From Halobacteriales archaeon (lineage in GTDB: Archaea; Halobacteriota; Halobacteria; Halobacteriales; SKSH01): a stretch of DNA of 13,595 bases. The stretch is from positions 1 to 13,595 of the forward strand of contig SKSH01000031.1 of NCBI GenBank assembly GCA_007118075.1. The letters are read 5' to 3'. Made by a program: the position numbers and the translations under genes. Shown here in pieces: positions 6,700 through 13,292 of this stretch. The first letter of the stretch is position 1, and every line of letters begins with the position of its first letter. Under the pieces are notes generated by a model. It made no database searches. It was not told the DNA's origin and saw only the letters and a program-made list of their open reading frames with translations.

Positions 6700-7410
6700 A
6701 TGGACAAAGAGGCCATCCGCCAAGTGATATGGGATCGTCTCGAAGCAGAGGGTCTCGCGAGGTTTCCATTCCCACCTCATGGCAGAATCCCGAACTTCGT
6801 CGGTGCCTCAGAGGCTGCTACACACCTCGCTGAGCTATCCTGGTGGCAGGATGCAGATCGGCTCAAGTGTAACCCGGATGCGCCACAACGGCCGGTTCGT
6901 GAACGTGCGTTGTCGGATGGCAAGACCGTGGTGATGCCACAACCGAGGCTCGAATCTGATCGACCATTCATTCTCATCGAACCTGCTCAGCTGGACGAGC
7001 CCGGTGATGGTGCCACCATCGGTGGCGCTGCCGAGCACGGCATCCCGGTTGCTCCAGAGGATGTCCCCCCGATCGATGGCATCATCGCTGGTAGTGTCGC
7101 TGTCGATCGTAACGGACACCGAATTGGAAAGGGGGAAGGATACAGCGATCTCGAGTTCGCCATACTCCTCGAACTTGGGGCGATCGATTGGGAAGTCCCT
7201 GTTGCAACGACCGTCCACGATCGTCAGATCATCGACAGACAACTTCCGAGCGAGACACATGATGTCCCACTCGATGTCGTTGGAACTCCGACCGGTACCC
7301 TCCTCATTGAGGATCGTCCAGCACGACCGGCCGGGCTGGACGGGACCAAACTCGATGCAGCCCGGCGAGAGATGATTCCCGTGCTTGACGGTCTCTTAGA
7401 CCTTGAATGA
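6700..7410 (+). CDS. 5-formyltetrahydrofolate cyclo-ligase family protein (MTHFS-like)
   Basis: A 236-residue protein of the 5-formyltetrahydrofolate cyclo-ligase fold, which converts 5-formyl-H4folate to 5,10-methenyl-H4folate with ATP. The N-terminal half has the RIPNF-GA-EAA run (29-41) and VRERALSDGKTVVMPQPRL (66-84), typical of the longer MTHFSD-like branch. The nucleotide-binding turn appears as RIGKGEGYSDLEF (141-153), equivalent to R-x-G-x-G-x-G-Y-D in classical enzymes. LPSETHDVPLDVVGTPTG (182-199) is the usual C-terminal motif. Because it belongs to the divergent branch, true cyclo-ligase activity is probable but unproven. An AT-rich run at 6661-6669 lies about 35 bases before the ATG, suggesting a very short leader. 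It is followed after 63 bases by coxB. Confidence 0.83.
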   Translation: MDKEAIRQVIWDRLEAEGLARFPFPPHGRIPNFVGASEAATHLAELSWWQDADRLKCNPDAPQRPVRERALSDGKTVVMPQPRLESDRPFILIEPAQLDEPGDGATIGGAAEHGIPVAPEDVPPIDGIIAGSVAVDRNGHRIGKGEGYSDLEFAILLELGAIDWEVPVATTVHDRQIIDRQLPSETHDVPLDVVGTPTGTLLIEDRPARPAGLDGTKLDAARREMIPVLDGLLDLE

Positions 7411-7436
7411 CCCGTCGAACGGTGAGGTACTCTCGT

Positions 7437-7446
7437 AATCAATAAG
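7437..7446 (+). promoter_or_regulatory. TATA-like element before coxB
   Basis: The run aatcaataag is centred about 33 bases upstream of the GTG start at 7474. It would place the transcript start some 5 bases before the codon. It lies in the 63-base gap after the folate enzyme gene and is the likely promoter of the cox operon. Confidence 0.32.
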
Positions 7447-7473
7447 TCCCCCCGCAGTAGAGAGCTTCCTAAC

Positions 7474-8253
7474 GTGCTCTCACGTGTATCGTCCGGCGAG
7501 ATTATCGCAGAGATAGCCAGGGCAATGTGGGTCTTCGGCCACACCGGTGGCGGGTCTGATCTGCGGACGCAGGAATCTGTCTTCGAGGAGATATTCCTCG
7601 TCTTCCTCGTCCTCGGTACCATCGTCGGTGTCGTCGTCATTGGGTACATGCTTTACAATGGATGGCGGTACAGAGCGTCGGCTTCCGACGAACTGGAAGA
7701 TCCACCAGTGCTTGGGGAGCTTCCCGTTGGTCAGGGGGGCGGCAAGAAACTCGCTCTCTCGTTCGCGCTCAGCGCGATCATCGTCCTCAGCCTCATTGTC
7801 TGGAGCTACAGTGCAGTGATCTACGTCGACCAAGGTCCGGAAATGGAAGAGAACATGGAAGTCGAGATTGTGGGGGCCCAGTTCAACTGGGACTTCACCT
7901 ACGAGAACGGGGAAACCCTGACTGACACGTTGGTCATCCCTGAAGACCAACTGGTCAGATTCTCAGTGACTGCACAAACAGAACCGAGACTCGACGTCTG
8001 GCATACCTTCGGAGTGACCGAACTCCGTATCAAGGCTGACGCCATTCCTGGCCAGACCGCAACCGAGTGGGTGCTTGCGGATCAACAAGGAGTGTACCTT
8101 GCAGAGTGTTTCGAACTCTGTGGGGCTGGACATTCACACATGACTGCAGATGTGATCGTGGTCTCGCAAGAGGAGTTTGATTCGTGGTATGAACTCCTCA
8201 GCGAAGATCCTGACGAAGCGATGGAAAATATCCCTGAACCGGAGGAGAACTAA
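7474..8253 (+). CDS. coxB: Cytochrome c oxidase subunit II (CuA-containing)
   Basis: A 259-residue subunit II of a haem-copper terminal oxidase, which accepts electrons from a reduced soluble or membrane donor and passes them to subunit I. Two membrane helices (about 39-61 and 92-117) anchor it, and the C-terminal cupredoxin domain faces outside. All CuA ligands are present: His177 (WHTFGV), Cys212, Glu214 (main chain), Cys216, His220 and Met223, in the motif CxExCxxxHxxM. QFNWDFTY (136-143) is the conserved aromatic patch for electron entry. A quinol oxidase, which lacks CuA, is therefore unlikely. The start is GTG at 7474; a later ATG (7525) would still leave both helices intact. The stop codon at 8251-8253 is immediately followed by the coxAC ATG, so the two are translationally coupled. 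Confidence 0.93.
   Translation: MLSRVSSGEIIAEIARAMWVFGHTGGGSDLRTQESVFEEIFLVFLVLGTIVGVVVIGYMLYNGWRYRASASDELEDPPVLGELPVGQGGGKKLALSFALSAIIVLSLIVWSYSAVIYVDQGPEMEENMEVEIVGAQFNWDFTYENGETLTDTLVIPEDQLVRFSVTAQTEPRLDVWHTFGVTELRIKADAIPGQTATEWVLADQQGVYLAECFELCGAGHSHMTADVIVVSQEEFDSWYELLSEDPDEAMENIPEPEEN
8241..8247 (+). promoter_or_regulatory. Shine-Dalgarno sequence for coxAC
   Basis: ggaggag lies within the last codons of coxB. The GGAGG ends 8 bases before the ATG at 8254. It supports this start and internal translation within the operon mRNA, in contrast to the leaderless first genes of the window. Confidence 0.6.
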
Positions 8254-10704
8254 ATGGCTGAACATAGCTTTCCACCTCGTTCCTCGGTGAAGCGCTGGCT
8301 GGTCACCACCAATCACAAGGACATCGGTATCCTCTACATCGTCAGCTCGTTGTTCTTTTTCATCTTCGGCGGCATCCTTGCGCTCCTCATTAGAACGCAG
8401 CTTTGGACCTCTGGAGAGTTCATCCTCAGCGGCTCGGCGTTCGGACAGGCCGTCACCGCACACGGGCTTGTGATGGTCTTCTTTTTCCTCTCTCCATTCG
8501 CATTCGGGTTCGCAAACTACATCGTTCCGCTCCAGATCGGGGCTGATGACCTCGCCTTCCCGAGACTCAATGCACTCAGCTACTGGCTGTACTTCTTCGC
8601 CGGGATGGTCTTTATCGTCTCATTCCTCCAGGGCGGCACAATCGAAGCTGGTTGGACGCTCTATGCACCGTTGAACCTGCCAGCATTCATGCCTTCACCG
8701 GGGGCGACCACCGCCATCCTCGCGCTCTTGATGTTCGTTGGTTCCGTAACGGCATCGACGATCAACTTCATTGTGACCATCCACACGCACAAGGCAGATG
8801 GACTCTCACTCTGGCATCTCCCGATGTTCACGTGGAGCATCTTGTTGACCGTCTGGATGATGCTCATCGCCTTCGCGGCGCTCGCTGCGGCGTTGCTCAT
8901 CCTCGGTGCCGACCACATCTTCGGCGCACAGTACTTCACAGCAACCGAAGGCGGTGGATTGCTGTGGGCACACCTTTTCTGGTTCTTCGGACACCCCGAG
9001 GTGTACATCGTCTTCTTCCCGGCACTTGGCGTCATGCTTGAGACGTATCAGACATTCACCGGGCGGCGCTTGATCGGACGCAAATGGGTCATCCTCGCGA
9101 TGATCCTCGTGACGCTCCAGAGCTTCCTCGTCTGGATGCACCACATGTTCCTGACGACGATCAACCTCGAGATCAAGACGCTGATGATGGCGATGACGAT
9201 TGGTATCTCGCTTCCGTTCGACCTTATCGTCTTCGCGATGATCTACACGCTGCTCAAAGGTCGCATCCGGTACACGACACCGTTCCTCTTCAACTTCGGT
9301 GCCCTGTTGTTGTTCATCCTCGGTGGGATCACCGGTGTATTCCTCGGAGCGATCGTGCTTGATTACGAATTCCGTGGGACGTACTGGGTCGTGGCACACT
9401 TCCACTATGTCATGTTCGCCGGAGGAACTGCCCTCATTGGTGGGCTGTACTACTGGTGGCCAAAGATCACCGGGAAGATGTACAACGAGTTCCTTGGAAA
9501 GCTTCACTTCGGGATCTACTTCATCGGCTTCAACCTGCTGTACTTCTCCATGTTCCTCAGCTGGGAGATGCCACGTCGAGTGTTCACCTATCACACCGGC
9601 CTTGAGACCTACAATCAGATGGCGACAATCGGTGGCATCATCCTTGGGGCTTCGTTCCTCATCATGTTCTACAACCTCTACACCAGCTATCTGTCCGGTC
9701 CCGATGCACCAGACAATCCATGGGAATACTCACGGACAGCTGAGTGGGCGACGAGCTCCCCACCTCCGCTTGAGAACTTCGAAGGAGTCCCGACCTACCG
9801 CAACGGCTTCCTCGAGTTCGAGGATCGAAACGCTGTCGCTGATGGTGGTCATGTCGAACACGGACACGAACCAGGACGGCATCCAGATCACGCTAGCTGG
9901 TGGCCGGTTACCATCAGCTTCGCCGGATTCCTGATGCTCATCGGTCTCGCTGGATTGGGTGAGCATTTCGCATACGAGTTGCTCTTCATCGGAGGCGCAG
10001 CCTTCGTCTTGCTCTCGGCCATCGGATGGGGTCTTGAGGACTTCTACGCCCCCGAACCATTGCGCGGAGCGAAGTGGCCGTTCGATGGTGTCCACAAGAA
10101 CAAGTTCGGGATGTGGGTCTTCCTCGCCTCGGACATCGTGATCTTTGGGGCATTCATCGGTGCCTACGTCTTCATCCGCTGGGGCTACGGCTGGGAAGCG
10201 TGGCAGAACGTGCCAGCAGAATCCCTCCCAGGACTGGTCAATACATTCGTCCTCCTGACGAGCAGTTTCACCGTCATCTTGGCACTCGTCTACGCCCAGC
10301 GGGGCAACCGTCGTGGCGTAATCGCCGGACTTCTCGCCACCATCGGCTTCGCGTTTACGTTCATGTTGATCAAATCGTGGGAGTGGAACTTCCTCCTTCC
10401 AGAGGCTGAAACCCTCCCAGAGGCAGTCACGATGCTCGTGACGTTAGACTTCGACGTGCTCTTCCACACCGAGGGTCCGGCCATCGATGCCAGCATCATG
10501 CACTCCACGTACTATGTCACGACAGGATTGCACGCTATCCACGTGCTTATCGGGGTAGTCGCCCTCGGCTACCTCGCATGGCGTGCGTGGGCGCACAATG
10601 CCTATATCGATGGGAACGAGCGTCCAGTAGAGAACGTCGGGCTCTACTGGCACTTCGTCGACATCGCATGGGTATTCCTCTTCCCCCTGTTCTACATCAT
10701 ATGA
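8254..10704 (+). CDS. coxAC: Cytochrome c oxidase subunit I/III fusion
   Basis: An 816-residue fusion of oxidase subunits I and III, which reduces O2 to water and pumps protons. In the subunit I part (about 1-480), haem ligands are His70 (TAHG), His382 and His384 (VAHFHYV). CuB ligands are His247 (GHPEVY), His296 and His297. Glu249 and Tyr251 follow the A1-type pattern, and Asp99 (GADDLAFPRLN) fits the D-channel entrance. Arg441-442 sit by the haem propionates. A His-rich charged linker (about 485-548) and two extra helices lead into subunit III (about 605-816), with MWVFLASD, LLTSSFT, GLHAIHVLIG and VGLYWHFVDIAW. Odd point: where A1 oxidases have PTGIK with the K-channel lysine, this one reads PFDLI (321-325), so the lysine is replaced by Ile325. 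The gene abuts coxB. Fusions of this kind are known in archaea. Confidence 0.95.
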   Translation: MAEHSFPPRSSVKRWLVTTNHKDIGILYIVSSLFFFIFGGILALLIRTQLWTSGEFILSGSAFGQAVTAHGLVMVFFFLSPFAFGFANYIVPLQIGADDLAFPRLNALSYWLYFFAGMVFIVSFLQGGTIEAGWTLYAPLNLPAFMPSPGATTAILALLMFVGSVTASTINFIVTIHTHKADGLSLWHLPMFTWSILLTVWMMLIAFAALAAALLILGADHIFGAQYFTATEGGGLLWAHLFWFFGHPEVYIVFFPALGVMLETYQTFTGRRLIGRKWVILAMILVTLQSFLVWMHHMFLTTINLEIKTLMMAMTIGISLPFDLIVFAMIYTLLKGRIRYTTPFLFNFGALLLFILGGITGVFLGAIVLDYEFRGTYWVVAHFHYVMFAGGTALIGGLYYWWPKITGKMYNEFLGKLHFGIYFIGFNLLYFSMFLSWEMPRRVFTYHTGLETYNQMATIGGIILGASFLIMFYNLYTSYLSGPDAPDNPWEYSRTAEWATSSPPPLENFEGVPTYRNGFLEFEDRNAVADGGHVEHGHEPGRHPDHASWWPVTISFAGFLMLIGLAGLGEHFAYELLFIGGAAFVLLSAIGWGLEDFYAPEPLRGAKWPFDGVHKNKFGMWVFLASDIVIFGAFIGAYVFIRWGYGWEAWQNVPAESLPGLVNTFVLLTSSFTVILALVYAQRGNRRGVIAGLLATIGFAFTFMLIKSWEWNFLLPEAETLPEAVTMLVTLDFDVLFHTEGPAIDASIMHSTYYVTTGLHAIHVLIGVVALGYLAWRAWAHNAYIDGNERPVENVGLYWHFVDIAWVFLFPLFYII

Positions 10705-10775
10705 TACTCATCAACCCAACCACCAACCGGATGTCAGCCCCGCAAACAGTCAATCGTCTCGGAGGTGAACCATAA
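10701..10775 (+). CDS. Candidate 24-codon mini-ORF between coxAC and coxD
   Basis: An ATG at 10701 overlaps the coxAC stop codon (ATGA arrangement) and opens a 24-residue frame ending with TAA at 10773-10775, two bases before the coxD ATG. The coxD Shine-Dalgarno sequence lies inside its last codons. The predicted peptide (M-ILINPTTNRMSAPQTV-...-GEP) has no membrane helix and resembles nothing I know. It could be a real small protein, or a relay that carries terminating ribosomes to coxD. It could also be chance, as short open frames are common. Confidence 0.3.
   Translation: MILINPTTNRMSAPQTVNRLGGEP
10761..10768 (+). promoter_or_regulatory. Strong Shine-Dalgarno sequence for coxD
   Basis: GGAGGTGA is the complete complement of the usual archaeal 16S 3' end and lies 9 bases before the coxD ATG at 10778. 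It fixes that start and marks coxD as an internal operon gene. Confidence 0.75.
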
Positions 10776-10777
10776 CG

Positions 10778-11035
10778 ATGGCATCAATCAAACTGTACTT
10801 TGCTGTCTACGTGGCCCTCCTGATACTCGCCGTCACGAAGGTGATATTCATCGAATTCTTCGAGTACTGGACGGCTGTCGGGGCGATTCTCGTGAGTGCA
10901 TTCACCAAGTCAGCACTCATCGCCTACTACTTCCAGCACCTGCGCGAGGAACCACGAGCGATTTCCTGGTTGGTGCTCATCTCCCTGGCGGCGGTGTTGC
11001 TGCTGGCGGCGGCAGCCACGTACTCGATCACGTGA
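10778..11035 (+). CDS. coxD: Cytochrome c oxidase subunit IV family protein
   Basis: An 85-residue, three-helix membrane protein (helices at about 5-27, 32-52 and 60-82). The family motif is KSALIAYYFQHLREEPR (44-60), matching the conserved x-F-x-H-L run that ends helix two in prokaryotic subunit IV proteins. These small subunits help assemble or stabilise the oxidase and carry no redox centre. It lies 73 bases after coxAC with a full Shine-Dalgarno sequence and ends the operon as visible here. No haem A synthase or protohaem farnesyltransferase gene is in the window, so haem supply is encoded elsewhere. Confidence 0.88.
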   Translation: MASIKLYFAVYVALLILAVTKVIFIEFFEYWTAVGAILVSAFTKSALIAYYFQHLREEPRAISWLVLISLAAVLLLAAAATYSIT

Positions 11036-11076
11036 GACAGCCTCGATTGTATTCATGTTCCGAGACCTTCGAACCG

Positions 11077-11087
11077 GATACTTAACC
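11077..11087 (+). promoter_or_regulatory. Promoter of eIF1A (TATA-like, leaderless)
   Basis: gatacttaacc is centred about 28 bases before the GTG at 11111, with a purine-rich BRE-like cgaaccg just upstream. This is the best match to a haloarchaeal-type promoter in the window and supports a leaderless transcript beginning at the GTG. Confidence 0.5.
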
Positions 11088-11110
11088 GTCTCCACACCAT
11101 CTGACAAGGT

Positions 11111-11395
11111 GTGAGCGAAGAAGCAGAACGACGACCACTGCGAATGCCATCGGAAGATGAGCTGTTCGCGGTTGTCACCAAGCACCTTGGAGGCAATCAC
11201 GTCAGGGTGCTCTGTCAGGACGGAGAAACCAGACTGGGGCGAATCCCCGGTCGAATGAAGTATCGCACCTGGATCAACGAGGATGATATCGTCCTCGTCG
11301 AACCGTGGGAATGGCAAGACGAGAAGGCGAACATCGAGTGGCGCTACAGCGAAGCTGATGCAGAGCAGCTGCGGGCTGAGGGACACATCGACTGA
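11111..11395 (+). CDS. eif1A: Translation initiation factor aIF1A (eIF1A)
   Basis: A 94-residue OB-fold protein that binds the A site of the small subunit and works with aIF1 in start-site selection. The core signature LGRIPGRMKYRTWINEDDIV (about 42-61) is near-identical to haloarchaeal forms as I recall them, as is VEPWEWQDEKANIEWRY that follows. The charged N-terminal tail (MSEEAERRPLRMP) and C-terminal extension are of normal length. The start is GTG; there is no Shine-Dalgarno sequence, but a promoter lies about 28 bases upstream, as expected for a leaderless mRNA. It is a single-gene unit, with 75 bases before it and 207 after. Together with SUI1 at the left end, two small initiation factors lie within 11 kb. 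Confidence 0.95.
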   Translation: MSEEAERRPLRMPSEDELFAVVTKHLGGNHVRVLCQDGETRLGRIPGRMKYRTWINEDDIVLVEPWEWQDEKANIEWRYSEADAEQLRAEGHID

Positions 11396-11486
11396 GTTCT
11401 TATCCCGGATCGAACCGTGTCAACGGGATTCTTCCTCGAACCAATTCGTTAGCCATCAAATCGAATATCAGGGTGCTCAGTAGGCC

Positions 11487-11497
11487 GACAAATTGTC
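11487..11497 (+). promoter_or_regulatory. AT-rich palindrome at a promoter-like position before the ACT-hom pair
   Basis: GACAA-A-TTGTC is a perfect 5-base dyad around a single base. Its centre lies 27 bases before an ATG at 11519, so it could act as a TATA region with an overlapping operator for the amino-acid operon. A second AT-rich run (gcattaat, 11555-11562) lies about 43 bases before the ACT gene and is an alternative promoter. Confidence 0.28.
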
Positions 11498-11518
11498 AAA
11501 GGAGCTAGCCAAACCAAT

Positions 11519-11599
11519 ATGAATCACATCGCACAGGTGTTGGAATCTGACGAGGCATTAATGGTCCCACTTGATGGTCATCATCGTACGAGTTCGTAA
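11519..11599 (+). CDS. Candidate 26-codon leader ORF upstream of the ACT gene
   Basis: ATG 11519 opens a 26-residue frame that stops with TAA at 11597-11599, three bases before the ACT gene ATG at 11603. The peptide ends GHHRTSS and contains two Met and one Thr, which is not enough for a classical attenuator run. The geometry (palindromic AT-rich element 27 bases upstream, stop flush with the next start) suggests a translated leader. Chance is a serious alternative for a frame this short. Confidence 0.25.
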   Translation: MNHIAQVLESDEALMVPLDGHHRTSS

Positions 11600-11602
11600 T
11601 CA

Positions 11603-12103
11603 ATGATTGTGTCCATGGTCATCGAGATGAGTGACACCCCCGGAGAGCTACAGAAGGCGCTTGAACCAATCGCTGACCACGGCGGAAACATCGTTAGCGT
11701 GGCTCACCATCGTGGTGATGTCACCCCACGGGGAACGTTACAGGTCGAACTGACCTTCGAGGTGGTCAAAGAGCGACTCGATGATGTCATCGAAGGTATC
11801 GAAGGGCATGGTCTTATCATCAGTAAACTCGGTGAGGAACGATTTCACGAGTCGGTCACTGTGTTACTGGTCGGTCACATCGTCTCAGCCGATATCACGG
11901 ACACGATCACCGCCATCGAATCGGCAGGAGTGAAGGTTATCGACTTCAAATTAGCGATGCCTGACGATCCAAACGAGACATCTAGTGCGCGGCTGACCAT
12001 CAAGACCACGACAGAAGCGACCAGGCGAGAGGCACTGGCAGGACTCGACAGGATTAGCGAAGAGAAGGGTTTCCTCTTCATCGAACCCGTGGGAGTCCGC
12101 TAA
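11603..12103 (+). CDS. Double ACT-domain amino-acid-binding protein
   Basis: A 166-residue protein made of two ACT-type folds. The first (about 3-75) begins with strand VSMVIEM and has the ligand-loop run DTPGELQKALEPIADHGGNI (11-30), the classic ACT effector site between DxPG and the helix. The second (about 84-160) is less canonical. In many archaea the regulatory ACT region of homoserine dehydrogenase is a separate protein encoded next to hom. The same arrangement here (stop and start overlapping as TAATG at 12101-12105) strongly suggests a role in sensing threonine, methionine or a related amino acid and controlling Hom. The effector cannot be read from sequence. No DNA-binding domain is present. 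Confidence 0.83.
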   Translation: MIVSMVIEMSDTPGELQKALEPIADHGGNIVSVAHHRGDVTPRGTLQVELTFEVVKERLDDVIEGIEGHGLIISKLGEERFHESVTVLLVGHIVSADITDTITAIESAGVKVIDFKLAMPDDPNETSSARLTIKTTTEATRREALAGLDRISEEKGFLFIEPVGVR

Positions 12104-13086
12104 TGACTCCACACCGCCTCGCCCTTATCGGTGCGGGTGCTGTCGGTAGCAGATTTCTCGAGGAACTTGGCAGCTGAGCAAGTAATTTCGGAATAGACCT
12201 GGTCCTTGTCGCCGACTCTCGCTCTGTAGCCATCCAACAAGACGGGCTTGAACCAAAGGCAATCCTCGAACAAAAGCGCCGAACCGGTCAAGTGGGTACC
12301 AAAATGGCAACCGTGGATGGGCTTGCAGCGATCGACTTCGATGTGCTGGTTGATGCATCGCCGACAACCCTCGGTGACGCAGAGCCGGGATTCTCATACC
12401 AAACAGCAGCGATCGACCAAGGAGCGCACGTCGTCACAGCGAACAAGGGCCCCGTCGCGCTCCGATACGGCGAACTGATCGACCGAGCCGAAGCCGCTGG
12501 TGTCTCGGTTAAGTTGAACGCGACTGTCGGTGGAGGCGTACCGATCATACCAGTGCTCGAGGAATTGCTAGAGGCGAACGAAATACTCAGCGTTCGAGGT
12601 ATCCTCAACGGTACGTGCAATTTCATCCTGACCCGCATGGAATCCGAAGGGCTCGCATACGAGCACGTTTTGGGTGAGGCGCAGGACATGGGAGTCGCAG
12701 AAGAGGATCCATCGTTCGATGTTGATGGCATCGACACCGGCCTCAAGTGCGCTATCTTGGCCAACGTCATCTACGGTATCGATGCGACACTTGACGATGT
12801 AGACCTGACCGGAATCACTGATATCACCCCGAAATCACTCCGTCTCGCCGGGGAATCAGGCCAGGTCATCAGACTAGTCGGTGAGATAACGAAAGACCAG
12901 CTCACCGTCGCACCACGACTGCTCCCGGCTGGTGATGTGCTCGACGTCGCCGGGACGCTCAACGCCGTGACAATCGATGCTGACCTCTCGGGGGCCTTGA
13001 CCCTGACCGGCTATGGTGCCGGCGGTCCAGAGACCGCGAGCGCCCTCATTAGCGATGTGCTAGATGTGGTGCGAAGCCATCCATAG
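12103..13086 (+). pseudogene. hom: Homoserine dehydrogenase with an in-frame TGA at codon 25
   Basis: The frame from ATG 12103 to TAG 13084-13086 is 327 codons and encodes a homoserine dehydrogenase, which reduces aspartate semialdehyde to homoserine with NAD(P)H. The N-terminus has the Rossmann loop IGAGAVG (9-15). Codon 25 (12175-12177) is TGA, and the same frame then resumes family-like sequence (LVLVADSRS). Catalytic features follow: TANKGP (112-117, Lys115 region), NGTCNFIL (169-176), and EEDP..DVDGIDTGLK (about 200-215) with its Asp/Glu/Lys set. No regulatory ACT tail is present; the upstream gene supplies it. TGA is a true stop for most genes here, so recoding is unlikely. A recent nonsense mutation or a sequencing error fits best. 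A restart at 12292 would lack the nucleotide-binding loop. Confidence 0.85.
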
Positions 13087-13142
13087 ACCGCTTTACGACA
13101 GTATCCATCGGTCGTAATTCACGATACCAATAAGTTGTAGCA

Positions 13143-13216
13143 AGCCAGGGGTGGGATTCGAACCCACGGACCCTCGATTACAAATCGAGCGCTTGAACCA
13201 CCCAAGCTCCCCTGGC
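13143..13216 (-). tRNA. tRNA-Thr (anticodon UGU)
   Basis: The minus strand folds as a 74-base tRNA. The acceptor stem is GCCAGGG/CCCTGGC, the anticodon stem CTCGA/TCGAG with a 7-base loop TTTGTAA (anticodon TGT), and the T stem GTGGG/CCCAC with loop TTCGAAT. The discriminator is U, as usual for archaeal tRNA-Thr, and CCA is not encoded. There is no intron in the anticodon loop. The D stem is GCTT/AAGC and can extend to GCTTG/CAAGC. Oddities: position 8 is G instead of U, and position 14 is G instead of A. It converges with hom, leaving 56 bases between them. Confidence 0.93.
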
Positions 13217-13242
13217 GCATCTACCGTCGGTGACGGGGAGCC

Positions 13243-13259
13243 ACCGATTGTGAATCGGT
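13243..13259. repeat. Inverted repeat upstream of tRNA-Thr
   Basis: ACCGATT-GTG-AATCGGT is a perfect 7-base dyad with a 3-base loop, 27 to 43 bases before the tRNA 5' end. No clear TATA box is seen there; the nearest AT-rich run is at about 13272-13279. It could be an operator, or the terminator hairpin of the upstream acetyltransferase gene, whose stop is 34 bases away. Confidence 0.4.
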
Positions 13260-13292
13260 ACGTGAGGGGAGCTAAAGATTGCTCGGATTGCA

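Noticed and set aside
8806..9594. A 262-codon open frame antisense to coxAC
   Set aside because: It lies wholly within confirmed oxidase coding sequence, its product is an extremely charged low-complexity shadow, and it has no recognisable domain. Long antisense frames are expected opposite GC-rich membrane-protein codons.
9299..9934. A 211-codon frame in another phase over coxAC
   Set aside because: Ser/Arg/Cys-rich shadow translation with no domain; the overlapping oxidase frame is unambiguous.
12175..12177. Selenocysteine or a reassigned TGA codon in hom
   Set aside because: Most genes here end in TGA, TGG encodes Trp normally, homoserine dehydrogenase is not a known selenoprotein family, and archaeal selenocysteine use is confined mainly to some methanogens and Asgard archaea. 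I could not test for a SECIS element.
12292..13086. Treating 12292 as the real start of homoserine dehydrogenase
   Set aside because: It would remove the dinucleotide-binding loop. Family-like sequence extends upstream of 12292 in the same frame, both before and after the TGA.
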